Part shown: positions 7,261 through 15,866 of the stretch, in pieces
Layout of the letters: every line of letters begins with the position of its first letter
Position numbering within the stretch: position 1 is the stretch's first letter
DNA from: Janthinobacterium sp. TB1-E2
Lineage (GTDB): Bacteria; Pseudomonadota; Gammaproteobacteria; Burkholderiales; Burkholderiaceae_D
Length of the DNA stretch: 64,000 nt
Assembly (NCBI RefSeq): GCF_036885605.1
Contig: NZ_CP142523.1
Location: forward strand, 806,001-870,000
Direction of reading: 5' to 3'
Notes under the pieces: generated by a model
What the model saw: the letters and a program-made list of their open reading frames with translations, nothing else
Databases searched by the model: none
Told to the model about the DNA's origin: nothing
Program-made: the position numbers and the translations under genes

Positions 7261-9615
7261 TTAAAACAACTCGTTCTTCACGGCTTCTTTCGCTTTCTCT
7301 TCCTCCGGCGTGCCGCGCGCCGCGCCTTCAAGGCTGCCTACGCCCGTGCCCGGTGGATTTTCCGCATAGTAGTACTCGTCGCCCACGTGGATCAGGCCTT
7401 CCGGCACGGCGCGTTCCTCGACGGGAATGCTTTTCAGAGCTTTCGCCATGTAGCTGATCCAGATCGGCAAGGCCAGGCCGCCGCCCGTTTCGCGGTTGCC
7501 CAGGTTGCGCGGCTGGTCGTAGCCGATCCAGGCGATACCGACCAGCTTGGCCTGGTAGCCGGCAAACCACGCATCGATGGAATCGTTGGTCGTGCCCGTC
7601 TTGCCGGCCAGGTCGGGACGCTTCAGGGCCATGGCTTTATTGGCCGTGCCGAAGCGCACGACGTCGTTGAGCATGCTGTTCATCATGAAGGCATTGCGCT
7701 CGTCGATGACCCGGTTGGCTTCCTCGCCCGCCAGGTCCGGCTTGGCTTGCGACAAGACATTGCCATCGCTATCGGTGACCTTGGCGATCAGGTACGGGTT
7801 GACCTTGTAGCCGCCATTGGCGAACACGGCATAGGCGCCCGCCATCTGCAACGGCGTCACGTTGCCGGCGCCCAGGGCCAGGGTCAGGTATGGCGGGTTC
7901 TTGTCCGCGTCAAAGCCGAAGCGCGTCGCGTATTCCTGGCCATACTTGGCGCCGATCTTGTGCAGGATGCGGATGGAAATCATGTTTTTCGATTTCATCA
8001 AGCCCTTGCGCATGGTCATCGGGCCATCGTATTTGCTGTCGTAGTTCTTCGGTTCCCACGCCTGGCCGCCCGTCTGGCCCGCGTCGAACGAGATCGGCGC
8101 ATCGTTGATGATGGTGGCCGGCGACAGGCCCCGCTCCAGCGAAGCGGAATAGATGAAGGGCTTGAAGGCCGAACCGGGCTGGCGCCACGCCTGCGTGACG
8201 TGGTTGAACTTGTTGCGGTTGTAATCGAAGCCGCCCACCATGGCGCGGATGGCACCGTCGGTGGTGCTGGCCGAGACGAACGCCGATTGCACTTCCGGCA
8301 TCTGCGTCAAGACCCAGGCATTGCCTTCTTGCATGACGCGGATCACGGCGCCGCGCTTGATGCGGCGGTTCGGCGCCGCTTTTTCCGACAGCCAGGCCGC
8401 GCCGAAGGTCAGGCCGGGGCCGGTAATGGTGATTTCCTCGCCGGCCGAGGTGACTGCCTGCAGCGATTTTGGCGAGGCCTGCAGCACCATGGCGGCGATG
8501 ATGTCGTCGCTGTCCGGGTGGTCGGCCAGTTCCGTTTCGATCGCATCATCCGCTTCGGCCTTGGTTTTCGGAATTTCGATATAGGCTTCCGGGCCGCGGT
8601 AGCCGTGGCGTTTCTCGTAATCCATCACACCCTTGCGCAAGGCGATGTAGGCGGCGTCCTGGTCGGCCTTGGTAATGGTGGTGTAGACGTTCAGGCCGCG
8701 CGTATAGGTGTCTTCCTTGAATTGCTCGTAGACGAGCTGGCGCGCCATTTCCGACACGTATTCTGCATGCACGCCAAAGGCGCTGCTGTCGGTTTTCACT
8801 TTCAGCTCTTCATTCTTGGCTTCCGTGTATTGCTCTGGCGTGATGTAGCCCAGCTGCGCCATGCGCTGCAGAATGTATTGCTGGCGCATGCGCGCGCGTT
8901 TCGGATTGACGACGGGGTTGTAGGCCGACGGCGCCTTCGGCAAGCCGGCCAGCATGGCCGCTTCGGCCACGGTCAGGTCCTGGATATTCTTGCCGAAATA
9001 GATTTGCGCGGCCGAGGCGAAGCCGTAGGCGCGCTGACCCAGATAAATCTGGTTCATATACACTTCGAGGATCTGGTCCTTGCTGAGGTTTTTCTCGATC
9101 TTCCAGGCCAGCAAGACTTCATACGCCTTGCGTTTCAAGGTCTGTTCGCTGGACAGGAAGAAATTGCGCGCCACCTGCTGCGTGATGGTCGAGGCGCCTT
9201 GCTTGGCGCCGCCCGTCAGGTTGTGCAGGGCCGCGCGCGTGATGCCCAGGTAATCGACGCCGCCATGTTCATAGAAGCGGTCATCTTCGATGGCCAGCAC
9301 GGCTTTCTTCATGACATCGGGAATATCCTTGATGTGCACCATGTTGCGCCGCTCTTCGCCGAACTCGCCGATCAGCACGCTGTCGGAGGTGAAAATGCGC
9401 AGCGGCATTTTCGGCTTGTAATCGGTCAGGGTATCGAGCGCCGGCAGGTTCGGATACGCCATGGCCAGGCCGAATACCACCAGCAGCACGCCGACGACGC
9501 CCAGGCCCAGGAACGATACCAGGGCCATCAGCAAAAAGCGTTTGGGTTTGCTGCCCTTCTGGGGCGGTTTCGAGCCAGCGTTGCCAGCGGATTTTGAAGA
9601 TGTCATGCGTGTCAT
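7261..9615 (-). CDS. mrcA: Penicillin-binding protein 1A (bifunctional transglycosylase/transpeptidase)
   Basis: Class A penicillin-binding protein that polymerises and crosslinks peptidoglycan. From ATG 9615 it has 784 residues: a short basic cytoplasmic tail, one membrane anchor (about residues 27-53), and a GT51 glycosyltransferase domain with the catalytic glutamate in EDDRFYEH (E110). An OB-like insert follows. The transpeptidase domain has SAFK (S482-K485), SKN (542-544) and KTGTT (672-676). The reading frame extends nine codons upstream to a TTG, and ATG 9606 is also possible; ribosome sites are weak for all. It diverges from the pil operon, the same layout as mrcA and hofMNOPQ in E. 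coli. Confidence 0.95.
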   Translation of the reverse strand: MTRMTSSKSAGNAGSKPPQKGSKPKRFLLMALVSFLGLGVVGVLLVVFGLAMAYPNLPALDTLTDYKPKMPLRIFTSDSVLIGEFGEERRNMVHIKDIPDVMKKAVLAIEDDRFYEHGGVDYLGITRAALHNLTGGAKQGASTITQQVARNFFLSSEQTLKRKAYEVLLAWKIEKNLSKDQILEVYMNQIYLGQRAYGFASAAQIYFGKNIQDLTVAEAAMLAGLPKAPSAYNPVVNPKRARMRQQYILQRMAQLGYITPEQYTEAKNEELKVKTDSSAFGVHAEYVSEMARQLVYEQFKEDTYTRGLNVYTTITKADQDAAYIALRKGVMDYEKRHGYRGPEAYIEIPKTKAEADDAIETELADHPDSDDIIAAMVLQASPKSLQAVTSAGEEITITGPGLTFGAAWLSEKAAPNRRIKRGAVIRVMQEGNAWVLTQMPEVQSAFVSASTTDGAIRAMVGGFDYNRNKFNHVTQAWRQPGSAFKPFIYSASLERGLSPATIINDAPISFDAGQTGGQAWEPKNYDSKYDGPMTMRKGLMKSKNMISIRILHKIGAKYGQEYATRFGFDADKNPPYLTLALGAGNVTPLQMAGAYAVFANGGYKVNPYLIAKVTDSDGNVLSQAKPDLAGEEANRVIDERNAFMMNSMLNDVVRFGTANKAMALKRPDLAGKTGTTNDSIDAWFAGYQAKLVGIAWIGYDQPRNLGNRETGGGLALPIWISYMAKALKSIPVEERAVPEGLIHVGDEYYYAENPPGTGVGSLEGAARGTPEEEKAKEAVKNELF

Positions 9616-9900
9616 GTCTTTCAGTAAATTTATGCCGGTCAATTATAAGCGAGCTTGCCGGGGTGGCAGCGCGCTGTGGCGCTTGCCGGGGGAGACAGTC
9701 GAAACTTGCCGATACTCTATATAAGCGTGTATTGGCCCGCTGGCAACCAGGATTTGGTAACAATTATCCTGCGCCAGATCACGGCCCTGCCAGATAGGCG
9801 CCGCGCGCCGCAGACTCCAGCGTGAAATCCATTTACAAGCCAGCGCTGCCGGGACTAGGCTTTCGGGTGGCAGGATTCCCTTCCACGCTGACTTTTCTCT

Positions 9901-10542
9901 ATGAAAAACATGTCCATCAGCAGTTTTCTTGGCACCGGCTTGCTGGGCGTCGACATGGCGGACGATTCCGTGCGCGTGGTCGAGTTGAGGCGCCGGCGGG
10001 GGAAACTGTCGTGCCGGCATTACGGCAGTTCTGCGCTGGCCGCAGGAGTGATGTTTGAAGGCAATATCGAAGATCTGCAGGGCCTGGCCGATGCCGTGCG
10101 CCAGGCTTATCGCGACAGTGGCAGCGGCTGCACCCGCGTGGCGCTGGCCATGCCGGCCACGGCCCTGATCACGCATGCGATCCGCCTGCCTGCCGGATTG
10201 CCGGAGGAGCAGCTGGAAATCCTCGTGGAACTGGAAGCGGCGCAATACATGCCGTTTCCGCTGGAAGACGCCAGCCTGGATTTTGTCATGCTCGGCCCCG
10301 CGCCGCCGCTTGCCGGCCAGACCGGCAGCGAGATCGACGTGCTGCTGGTGGCGGCGCGGCGCGCCAGCGTGCAGCACCGTCTCGATGCGGCCAAGGCGGC
10401 CGGGTTGACGCCGGTCATCATGGATAGCGAGGCGCTGGCCTTGCAGGCGGCGCTCGCGCAGGGTGGCTGGCAAGCCTTGTCCGATGGTGGCGTGGCGTAC
10501 CAGTTGGCCTGGGGGCTGGCCATGCACCGGTACGCCCGATGA
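9901..10542 (+). CDS. pilM: PilM/HofM-like pilus assembly protein, internally shortened
   Basis: PilM is the cytoplasmic actin-like ATPase that binds the N-terminus of PilN under the type IV pilus alignment complex. Residues 12-180 follow PilM: the first phosphate-loop region (LLGVDMADDSVRVVEL), AMPATALITHAIRLP, the EAAQYMPFP segment (112-120) and the DVLLVAARR strand. After EALALQ (177-182), where a full PilM of about 350 residues enters its second ATPase subdomain, only some 30 residues remain. They resemble the extreme PilM C-terminus (YQLAWGLAMHR). About 140 residues seem missing in frame. E. coli HofM is also short (about 260). It is probably unable to bind ATP. It overlaps pilN by ATGA. 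Confidence 0.8.
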   Translation: MKNMSISSFLGTGLLGVDMADDSVRVVELRRRRGKLSCRHYGSSALAAGVMFEGNIEDLQGLADAVRQAYRDSGSGCTRVALAMPATALITHAIRLPAGLPEEQLEILVELEAAQYMPFPLEDASLDFVMLGPAPPLAGQTGSEIDVLLVAARRASVQHRLDAAKAAGLTPVIMDSEALALQAALAQGGWQALSDGGVAYQLAWGLAMHRYAR

Positions 10543-11099
10543 AGACTGTGGCGAAAGTGCCGTGTATCAACCTTTTGCCATATCGCCAGGCGGCACGCCG
10601 CAAGCGCATTCAGTGGCTGCTGTGGCAACTGGCCGGCGGGGCGTTGCTGGGATTGCTGCTGGCTCTGGCGGCGGGCGCCTGGCTGCAGCAGCAGCTCGAC
10701 GCGCAGCTGCGCCGGCAGGACGGTTGGCGCCATCGCATGCAGCAAGTCAATGCCGTCCTCGCCGCGGGCAAGCGGGTGCAGGGCGAGACGGCGGCGCTGC
10801 TGCTGCGCCAGCAGGCCATTGCCAGTCTGCAAGAGCAGCGCAATGCCTGGGTGCGCATGCTGGCGGCTCTGGCCCAGGCGATGCCGGCTGGCGTGGCCTT
10901 GCACAGTGTGCGTCAGGAAACGGCGATGGTGCGCCTGCAAGGGCAGGCCGTGTCGCAGGACAAGGTCGCGGCATTGCTGTTGGCGCTGGAGCAGGCCGCG
11001 CCCTGGTCCCGCCCGGAAGTGCTGGAGGTGCGCGGCGTGGCCGATGGCGCCGTGGAATGGACGATACGGCTGGCTTTGGCACCCGCTGGGCAATCTTAG
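10539..11099 (+). CDS. pilN: Type IV pilus inner-membrane protein PilN
   Basis: Inner-membrane component of the PilMNOP alignment complex; its cytoplasmic N-terminus docks PilM. The 186-residue product begins with the family's PilM-binding motif, INLLPYR (residues 10-16), then a basic stretch, one membrane helix (about 26-48), a coiled coil rich in glutamine and arginine (about 48-100), and a small periplasmic ferredoxin-like domain. Length is normal for PilN. The ATGA overlap with pilM suggests translational coupling. Confidence 0.88.
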   Translation: MKTVAKVPCINLLPYRQAARRKRIQWLLWQLAGGALLGLLLALAAGAWLQQQLDAQLRRQDGWRHRMQQVNAVLAAGKRVQGETAALLLRQQAIASLQEQRNAWVRMLAALAQAMPAGVALHSVRQETAMVRLQGQAVSQDKVAALLLALEQAAPWSRPEVLEVRGVADGAVEWTIRLALAPAGQS

Positions 11100-11114
11100 T
11101 CGTGGAGGTTGATC

Positions 11115-12146
11115 ATGCTGAGCTTGAAGACCGCGTCGCTGTGGCCGCTACCGGCGCGCCTCGCTTGCGCCGCCCTGGCCGGTACGCTGGTGGCCGCGCT
11201 GCTGCACGTCGTGTGGCTGGCTGGACTGATGGCCGCCGTGCAGGCGGCGCAAGGCGAGGAGGGCCGCTTGCGCACCGATTATCTGGCGGCGCAGGCCAGG
11301 GCGAAGCAGTTGCCGCAGTGGCGTGCAGAGCAGCGCCAGGCCGGCGCCGAACTGGCCCTGCTGGAACAGCAATTGCCGGATCAGCAAGCAATGGCGGCGC
11401 TGTTGACGGACATTAACGCCGCCGGCCAGGCGCGTGGATTGCAATTTTCACTGTTCAAGCCGGGTGTTGCCCGGCCGCAAGCGCCGTATGTCGCCTTGCC
11501 GATCGCCATACAGTTGCGCGGCGGCTATCACGCCATGGGCGCGCTGCTGGCGGACCTGGCGCGCCTGCCGCGCATCGTCACCGTGCATGCGCTGGCCCTG
11601 ACCCTCGGCAAGGACCGCTTGCTGACCCTCGATGCCGTGCTGCAGGCGTATCGCTTGCCCGAAGCGGGGGAGCTGGCGGCGCAAGCGGTATTGGCACCCA
11701 AGGCGGGCGCGCCCGCAGCGATACCAACTTGGCGTCCGCTTGCCGCTGTCGCGCCGCATCCCTACGAGGCCGCCGCCCTGGCTGATCCTTTTAACGCCTT
11801 GCCGCCCGCGCCCAGTCAGCAGGGTGGCGTGGCGGGGCCGGACCCGCGGCGAATGCGCGAACCGCTGGAAAGCGTGGCCTTGCCGGCCATCAGCATGGTT
11901 GGCAGCGTGCAACAGGATGGGCGCCTGTGCGCATTGCTGCTGGCGGGCCAGCGCGTGTACCGGGTGGCGGTGGGGCAATATCTGGGACCGGACCACGGCC
12001 AGGTCACGCAAATCAGTGAACAGGCGCTGCAATACAAGGAGCTGCTGCAGGACGGGGGAGGCGGATGGCGCGAGCGGCGCGGCAGCCTGGCCTTGCAGGT
12101 GGCGGGGGCTGCTCCGAAGGCCAGCCTGCCCGAGGCGGCGCCATGA
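11115..12146 (+). CDS. PilO-PilP fusion protein of the type IV pilus alignment complex
   Basis: One 343-residue open frame joins two proteins that are normally separate. Residues 1-184 match PilO: membrane helix at about 17-40, coiled coil 45-95, then the periplasmic domain with PDQQAMAALLTDI and LRGGYHAMGALLADLARLPRI. After a proline/alanine linker (185-215) comes PilP: DPF (224-226), EPLES (249-253), SMVGSV (260-265), VYRVAVGQYLG (281-291) and GGGGWRER (314-321). The lipobox cysteine that normally anchors PilP is absent, since PilO's membrane helix now anchors it. GGAGG at 11104-11108 lies six bases before ATG 11115, which fixes the start. pilQ follows by ATGA overlap. Confidence 0.9.
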   Translation: MLSLKTASLWPLPARLACAALAGTLVAALLHVVWLAGLMAAVQAAQGEEGRLRTDYLAAQARAKQLPQWRAEQRQAGAELALLEQQLPDQQAMAALLTDINAAGQARGLQFSLFKPGVARPQAPYVALPIAIQLRGGYHAMGALLADLARLPRIVTVHALALTLGKDRLLTLDAVLQAYRLPEAGELAAQAVLAPKAGAPAAIPTWRPLAAVAPHPYEAAALADPFNALPPAPSQQGGVAGPDPRRMREPLESVALPAISMVGSVQQDGRLCALLLAGQRVYRVAVGQYLGPDHGQVTQISEQALQYKELLQDGGGGWRERRGSLALQVAGAAPKASLPEAAP

Positions 12147-13564
12147 GGCCGCACCGCATGCTCCTGGCCGTGATGCTGTGCCTGCATGCCGGCGGCCTTG
12201 CCCAGGAAGCCGTGGTGCAAGTGACGGCGCCGCGCCTGTATGCGGGCGACAAAATCTCCGTCGATTTCCAGAACGTGGGCGTGCGCGCGGCCCTGCACAT
12301 CCTGGCCGATGCGTCGGGGCAAAACATCATCGCCAGCGACAGCGTGGCGGGCAATGTGACCGTGCGCTTGCGCGACTTGCCGTGGGACCAGGCGCTCGAC
12401 GTGCTGCTGCAGGCCAAGGGCCTGGACATGCGGCGCAACGGCAACGTGCTGTGGATCGCGCCGCGCGAGGAAATCCTTGCGCGCGAAAAGCTGGAACTGG
12501 AACAGCGCGCGCAGATCGCGGAACTTGAACCGTTGCAGTCAGCCATCTTCCAGCTCAATTACCAGAAGGCCGAAGCGTTCCGCACCGTGTTCGGCCTGGA
12601 CGCGGGGGAAGGGCGCAGCCGGCTGCTGTCGCGCCGTGGCAGCGTGCTGATCGAGCCGCGCACGAATCAGCTGTTCGTTACCGACGTGCCGGCGCGCCTG
12701 GAACAGATCCGCCAGCTGATCGCCAAGACGGATATTGCAACGCGACAAGTGATGATCGAGGCGCGCATCGTCGAGGCGAACGACAGTTTCAGCCGCAACC
12801 TGGGCGCGCGCCTGGGTTTTACGGACCAGCGCCTGGCGGCAGGCCAGCTGCCAGGCTTTTCCCTGGGCGGCAGCGGACGCCGCGCGGCTGTCGGCGGCAG
12901 CTACCAGGGCGTGGGCGAGGCGACGGGGCAGACGGTGGCCGGCAGCGGCGCCTTCGTGCCGAACACGCAATTCGTCAACTTGCCGGCCGCCAGCATCAAT
13001 GGCTTGCAGCCGGCCAGCTTCGCCCTGAGCCTGTTTTCGGCGGCCGCCAACCGCTTCCTGAACCTGGAATTGTCCGCGCTGGAAGCGGACGGCCGGGGCA
13101 AGATCATTTCCAGCCCCCGCGTGGTGACGGCCGACAAGGTGCTGGCGCTGATCGAGCAGGGCATTGAGCTGCCGTACCAGGTGGCCACCAGCAGCGGCGC
13201 CACGTCGATCACGTTCCGCAAGGCGAATTTGCGCCTGGAAGTGACGCCACAGATCACGCCGGATGGCAACGTGGTGCTGGAAGTGGACGTCAACAAGGAT
13301 AGCGTGGGCCAGGAAACCCGTTCCGGCTTCGCCATCGACACCAAGCATGTGCGCACGCAAGTGATGGTGGAAGACGGCGGCACGGTGGTGCTGGGCGGTA
13401 TTTATCAGCAATCCGAACGGGGCACGGACAGCAAGGTGCCGATTCTTGGCGACATTCCCGTACTCGGTGTTTTTTTCCGCAGCACGGGCCGCAGTCAAGA
13501 AAAAACGGAACTAATGGTGTTTATTACGCCGAAAATAGTGGCAGATCAGCCAGCAACACGTTAA
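12143..13564 (+). CDS. pilQ: Type IV pilus/competence secretin PilQ (HofQ-like, no AMIN domains)
   Basis: Outer-membrane secretin through which a type IV pilus passes or DNA enters. The 473-residue product has a signal peptide (MLLAVMLCLHAGGLAQ), a short N-terminal secretin/TonB domain (about 35-107), a secretin N1-type domain (about 134-210), and a C-terminal secretin domain. The latter contains GKIISSPRVVTADK, VTPQITPDGNVVLEV, GGTVVLGGIY and VPILGDIPVLGVFFRS. Typical betaproteobacterial PilQ has about 700 residues with peptidoglycan-binding AMIN domains at the N-terminus; these are missing, giving the size of E. coli HofQ (about 412). The ATG at 12143 overlaps the preceding stop and precedes a good signal peptide. 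Confidence 0.9.
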   Translation: MRPHRMLLAVMLCLHAGGLAQEAVVQVTAPRLYAGDKISVDFQNVGVRAALHILADASGQNIIASDSVAGNVTVRLRDLPWDQALDVLLQAKGLDMRRNGNVLWIAPREEILAREKLELEQRAQIAELEPLQSAIFQLNYQKAEAFRTVFGLDAGEGRSRLLSRRGSVLIEPRTNQLFVTDVPARLEQIRQLIAKTDIATRQVMIEARIVEANDSFSRNLGARLGFTDQRLAAGQLPGFSLGGSGRRAAVGGSYQGVGEATGQTVAGSGAFVPNTQFVNLPAASINGLQPASFALSLFSAAANRFLNLELSALEADGRGKIISSPRVVTADKVLALIEQGIELPYQVATSSGATSITFRKANLRLEVTPQITPDGNVVLEVDVNKDSVGQETRSGFAIDTKHVRTQVMVEDGGTVVLGGIYQQSERGTDSKVPILGDIPVLGVFFRSTGRSQEKTELMVFITPKIVADQPATR

Positions 13565-13610
13565 TGTCACATCTTTACGTTTAAGTAACAATGCAAACGA
13601 AAGCGGACTG

Positions 13611-15854
13611 ATGGCGACTATGCGGAATGTATCTTGGGGCAACACTTATTGGAGTCGGGTATCGAATTGGCTGATCTTGCTGGCGCTGGGCGCCTTGCTG
13701 GCCGCGTGTGGCGGCGGTGGCGGCGACCCGACGCTGGGTGTCAAGGATGGCGCGAATGCCGGTGTCGGCAGCGTGGTACTGGTGGCTGGCGCAACAACGA
13801 TTGTGGCATCGGGCGCGGACGGTACGGAAGTCGTGCTGACGGCAGTGGTGAAAAATCCCGGCAATAATGCCATGACTGGCCAGACGGTGACCTTCACCGC
13901 CAGTTCCGGCACCATCAGCAACACCAACCGCGTGACAGATGCCAATGGCACGGTGACGGAAAAACTCAGCGTGAAGGGCGATGCGAGTTTGCGCGACATT
14001 ACCATCAAGGCCAGCAGCGGCGGCGTCGAGTCGGCCCCCGTGGTGGTAAAAGTGGTGCCCGTCACCTCGGGTATTGCCAGCTTGCTGCTGACCTCTTCCG
14101 GCGGCACCCTGGCGTCGTCGGGCGGTACCGCCGTCAACATGATCGCCTTTGTCAAAGACGCCAACAATGCCGTCGTGCCCAATGCCAGCGTGACATTCAG
14201 TGCCGATTCGGGCGCGCTGGGTGCGACAAAGGTCAATACCAATGCGCAGGGACAGGCGCTAGTCAGCCTGAATACGGGGGGCGACGCCAGCTTGCGCACG
14301 ATCAAGGTCACGGCCAGCGCAGGCGCGCAGACGGCCAGCACGGACATCGGCGTCAGCGGCACCCGGCTGGTCATCAGTGCCTTTTCGACAGTGAACCTGA
14401 AGACGAGCACCGACATGGTGGTCAAGCTGGTCGATTCGAGCGGCAATCCCCTCGTTGGCAAACCGGTGACATTCAGCGCCCGCAGCAATGCCATCACGGT
14501 CAAGGGCGGCGGCGCCAGTCCCGCGCTGACGGACAACAACGGCCAGCTGGTGTTGAGCTACAACGCCCAGGCGGGCAGCAGCGACAGCATCAGCGTCAAG
14601 GCGCAGGGTGACAGCGTCGTCTTGCCAATTGCAATCAATGCATCGAACTTCACAATCAATGCCGTGTCGGGCGGCAATGTTGCCTTGACCACCCTGAACA
14701 CGAACACCTGCTATGCGGTGACGGTGCATAGCGATGTGGCTGGCGTGCCACAAACGGGCAATGTGCGTTTCAGCACGTCGCGCGGCGCCATCTACCAGGA
14801 CGCCGCCTGCGGCACGCCATTGCAGGCGCCGCTGGCGCTGGTGGGCGGCAATGCCATCGCTTACGTACAGGCCAGCGGCGCCGGCCTGACCGCCCTCACG
14901 GCGAAGTACGAAGACAGCGGCGCCTCGGTACAGTCGGAAGTGGAGTTCGTTGCGCCACTGACGGCCCAGGCCACGATCAGCCTGCAAGCCGACCCGGCGG
15001 TCATCGGCGCCAATACGGCCGGCAGCACGGCGCAGCGCAGCGCCTTGCGCGCCATCGTGCACGATGGCACGGCGGAAAACAACCTGGTCAAGAACGCACA
15101 GGTGAGCTTCTCGATCCAGACCGACGCCAGCAATGGTTCCCTGAGTTCGCCTTCGCTGGTCTCCACCGACAGCGATGGTGTGGCCACGGTCAGCTACATC
15201 GCGGGGCAGGGCACCACCGGTGTCGATGGCGTCGTTGTCAAAGCGCAACTGCAGGGTGTGTCGAGCAATGCGGCCACGGTCAAGCTGACGGTGACGAAAA
15301 AATCGCTGTTCATCAGCGCCGGCAGCGGCAACGCGCTGGACGCTTCCGACAGCAGCACCTACCGCAAGACGTATAGCGTGTTTGTGACGGACGCCGCCGG
15401 CAACCCCGTGCCGGACGTGATCATCACGGCAGCCGCCTGGCCACGCTATTATTACAAGGGTTATCTGCAATACTCCCAGGCTGCCCAGTCGTGGGTGGTG
15501 GCAGCCGCGTTGAAGTGCGACAATGAAGACCGGGACCGCAGCGGCACCTTCAATCCGAATAACGACCTCAATCTGAATGGCCGTCTGGACCCGGGCATTC
15601 CGCTCAATCTGTCGACCGGCGGCAAGACCGACAGCTCGGGAACGGCGCTCGTCACCCTGACTTATCCGCGTGACAGGGCCCACTGGCTGGACGTCGAATT
15701 GACGATTCGCGGCAATAGTTCCGGGACGGAGGCAACTTATGTCGGTTACACTTTGCTTCCGGGGCTGGCCACGGACTTTAACCGCGTGGATATTTCACCG
15801 CCAGGCGTAATTAGTCCGTATGGGCAAGCCACTGATTGTCGCAATCCAAATTAA
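13611..15854 (+). CDS. Lipoprotein with tandem bacterial Ig-like (Big_1/invasin-type) domains
   Basis: A 747-residue predicted surface or periplasmic lipoprotein. The signal peptide ends in LLAAC (C33), followed by a glycine tract that suggests outer-membrane sorting. The body is a string of roughly 100-residue Ig-like repeats, the first at about 52-150, the second at 153-250 and the third at 250-350. They have recurring pieces such as GDASLRDITIKASSGG and GDASLRTIKVTASAGA and the TVTFTASSG strand. Further repeats follow, degenerating toward the C-terminus. It lies 46 bases after pilQ and 12 before aroK-aroB on the same strand, so it may be in the pil operon. Such domains commonly build adhesins; the specific role is unknown. 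Confidence 0.82.
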   Translation: MATMRNVSWGNTYWSRVSNWLILLALGALLAACGGGGGDPTLGVKDGANAGVGSVVLVAGATTIVASGADGTEVVLTAVVKNPGNNAMTGQTVTFTASSGTISNTNRVTDANGTVTEKLSVKGDASLRDITIKASSGGVESAPVVVKVVPVTSGIASLLLTSSGGTLASSGGTAVNMIAFVKDANNAVVPNASVTFSADSGALGATKVNTNAQGQALVSLNTGGDASLRTIKVTASAGAQTASTDIGVSGTRLVISAFSTVNLKTSTDMVVKLVDSSGNPLVGKPVTFSARSNAITVKGGGASPALTDNNGQLVLSYNAQAGSSDSISVKAQGDSVVLPIAINASNFTINAVSGGNVALTTLNTNTCYAVTVHSDVAGVPQTGNVRFSTSRGAIYQDAACGTPLQAPLALVGGNAIAYVQASGAGLTALTAKYEDSGASVQSEVEFVAPLTAQATISLQADPAVIGANTAGSTAQRSALRAIVHDGTAENNLVKNAQVSFSIQTDASNGSLSSPSLVSTDSDGVATVSYIAGQGTTGVDGVVVKAQLQGVSSNAATVKLTVTKKSLFISAGSGNALDASDSSTYRKTYSVFVTDAAGNPVPDVIITAAAWPRYYYKGYLQYSQAAQSWVVAAALKCDNEDRDRSGTFNPNNDLNLNGRLDPGIPLNLSTGGKTDSSGTALVTLTYPRDRAHWLDVELTIRGNSSGTEATYVGYTLLPGLATDFNRVDISPPGVISPYGQATDCRNPN

Positions 15855-15866
15855 CTGTCGCAGCAC

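Noticed and set aside
7246-9597. A 783-codon plus-strand frame opposite mrcA
   Set aside because: Same cause: the minus strand carries all PBP1A motifs; this frame has none.
13611-15854. A possible tandem DNA repeat array in the Ig-like gene
   Set aside because: The repetition is at protein level and diverged; no exact long DNA repeats are visible.
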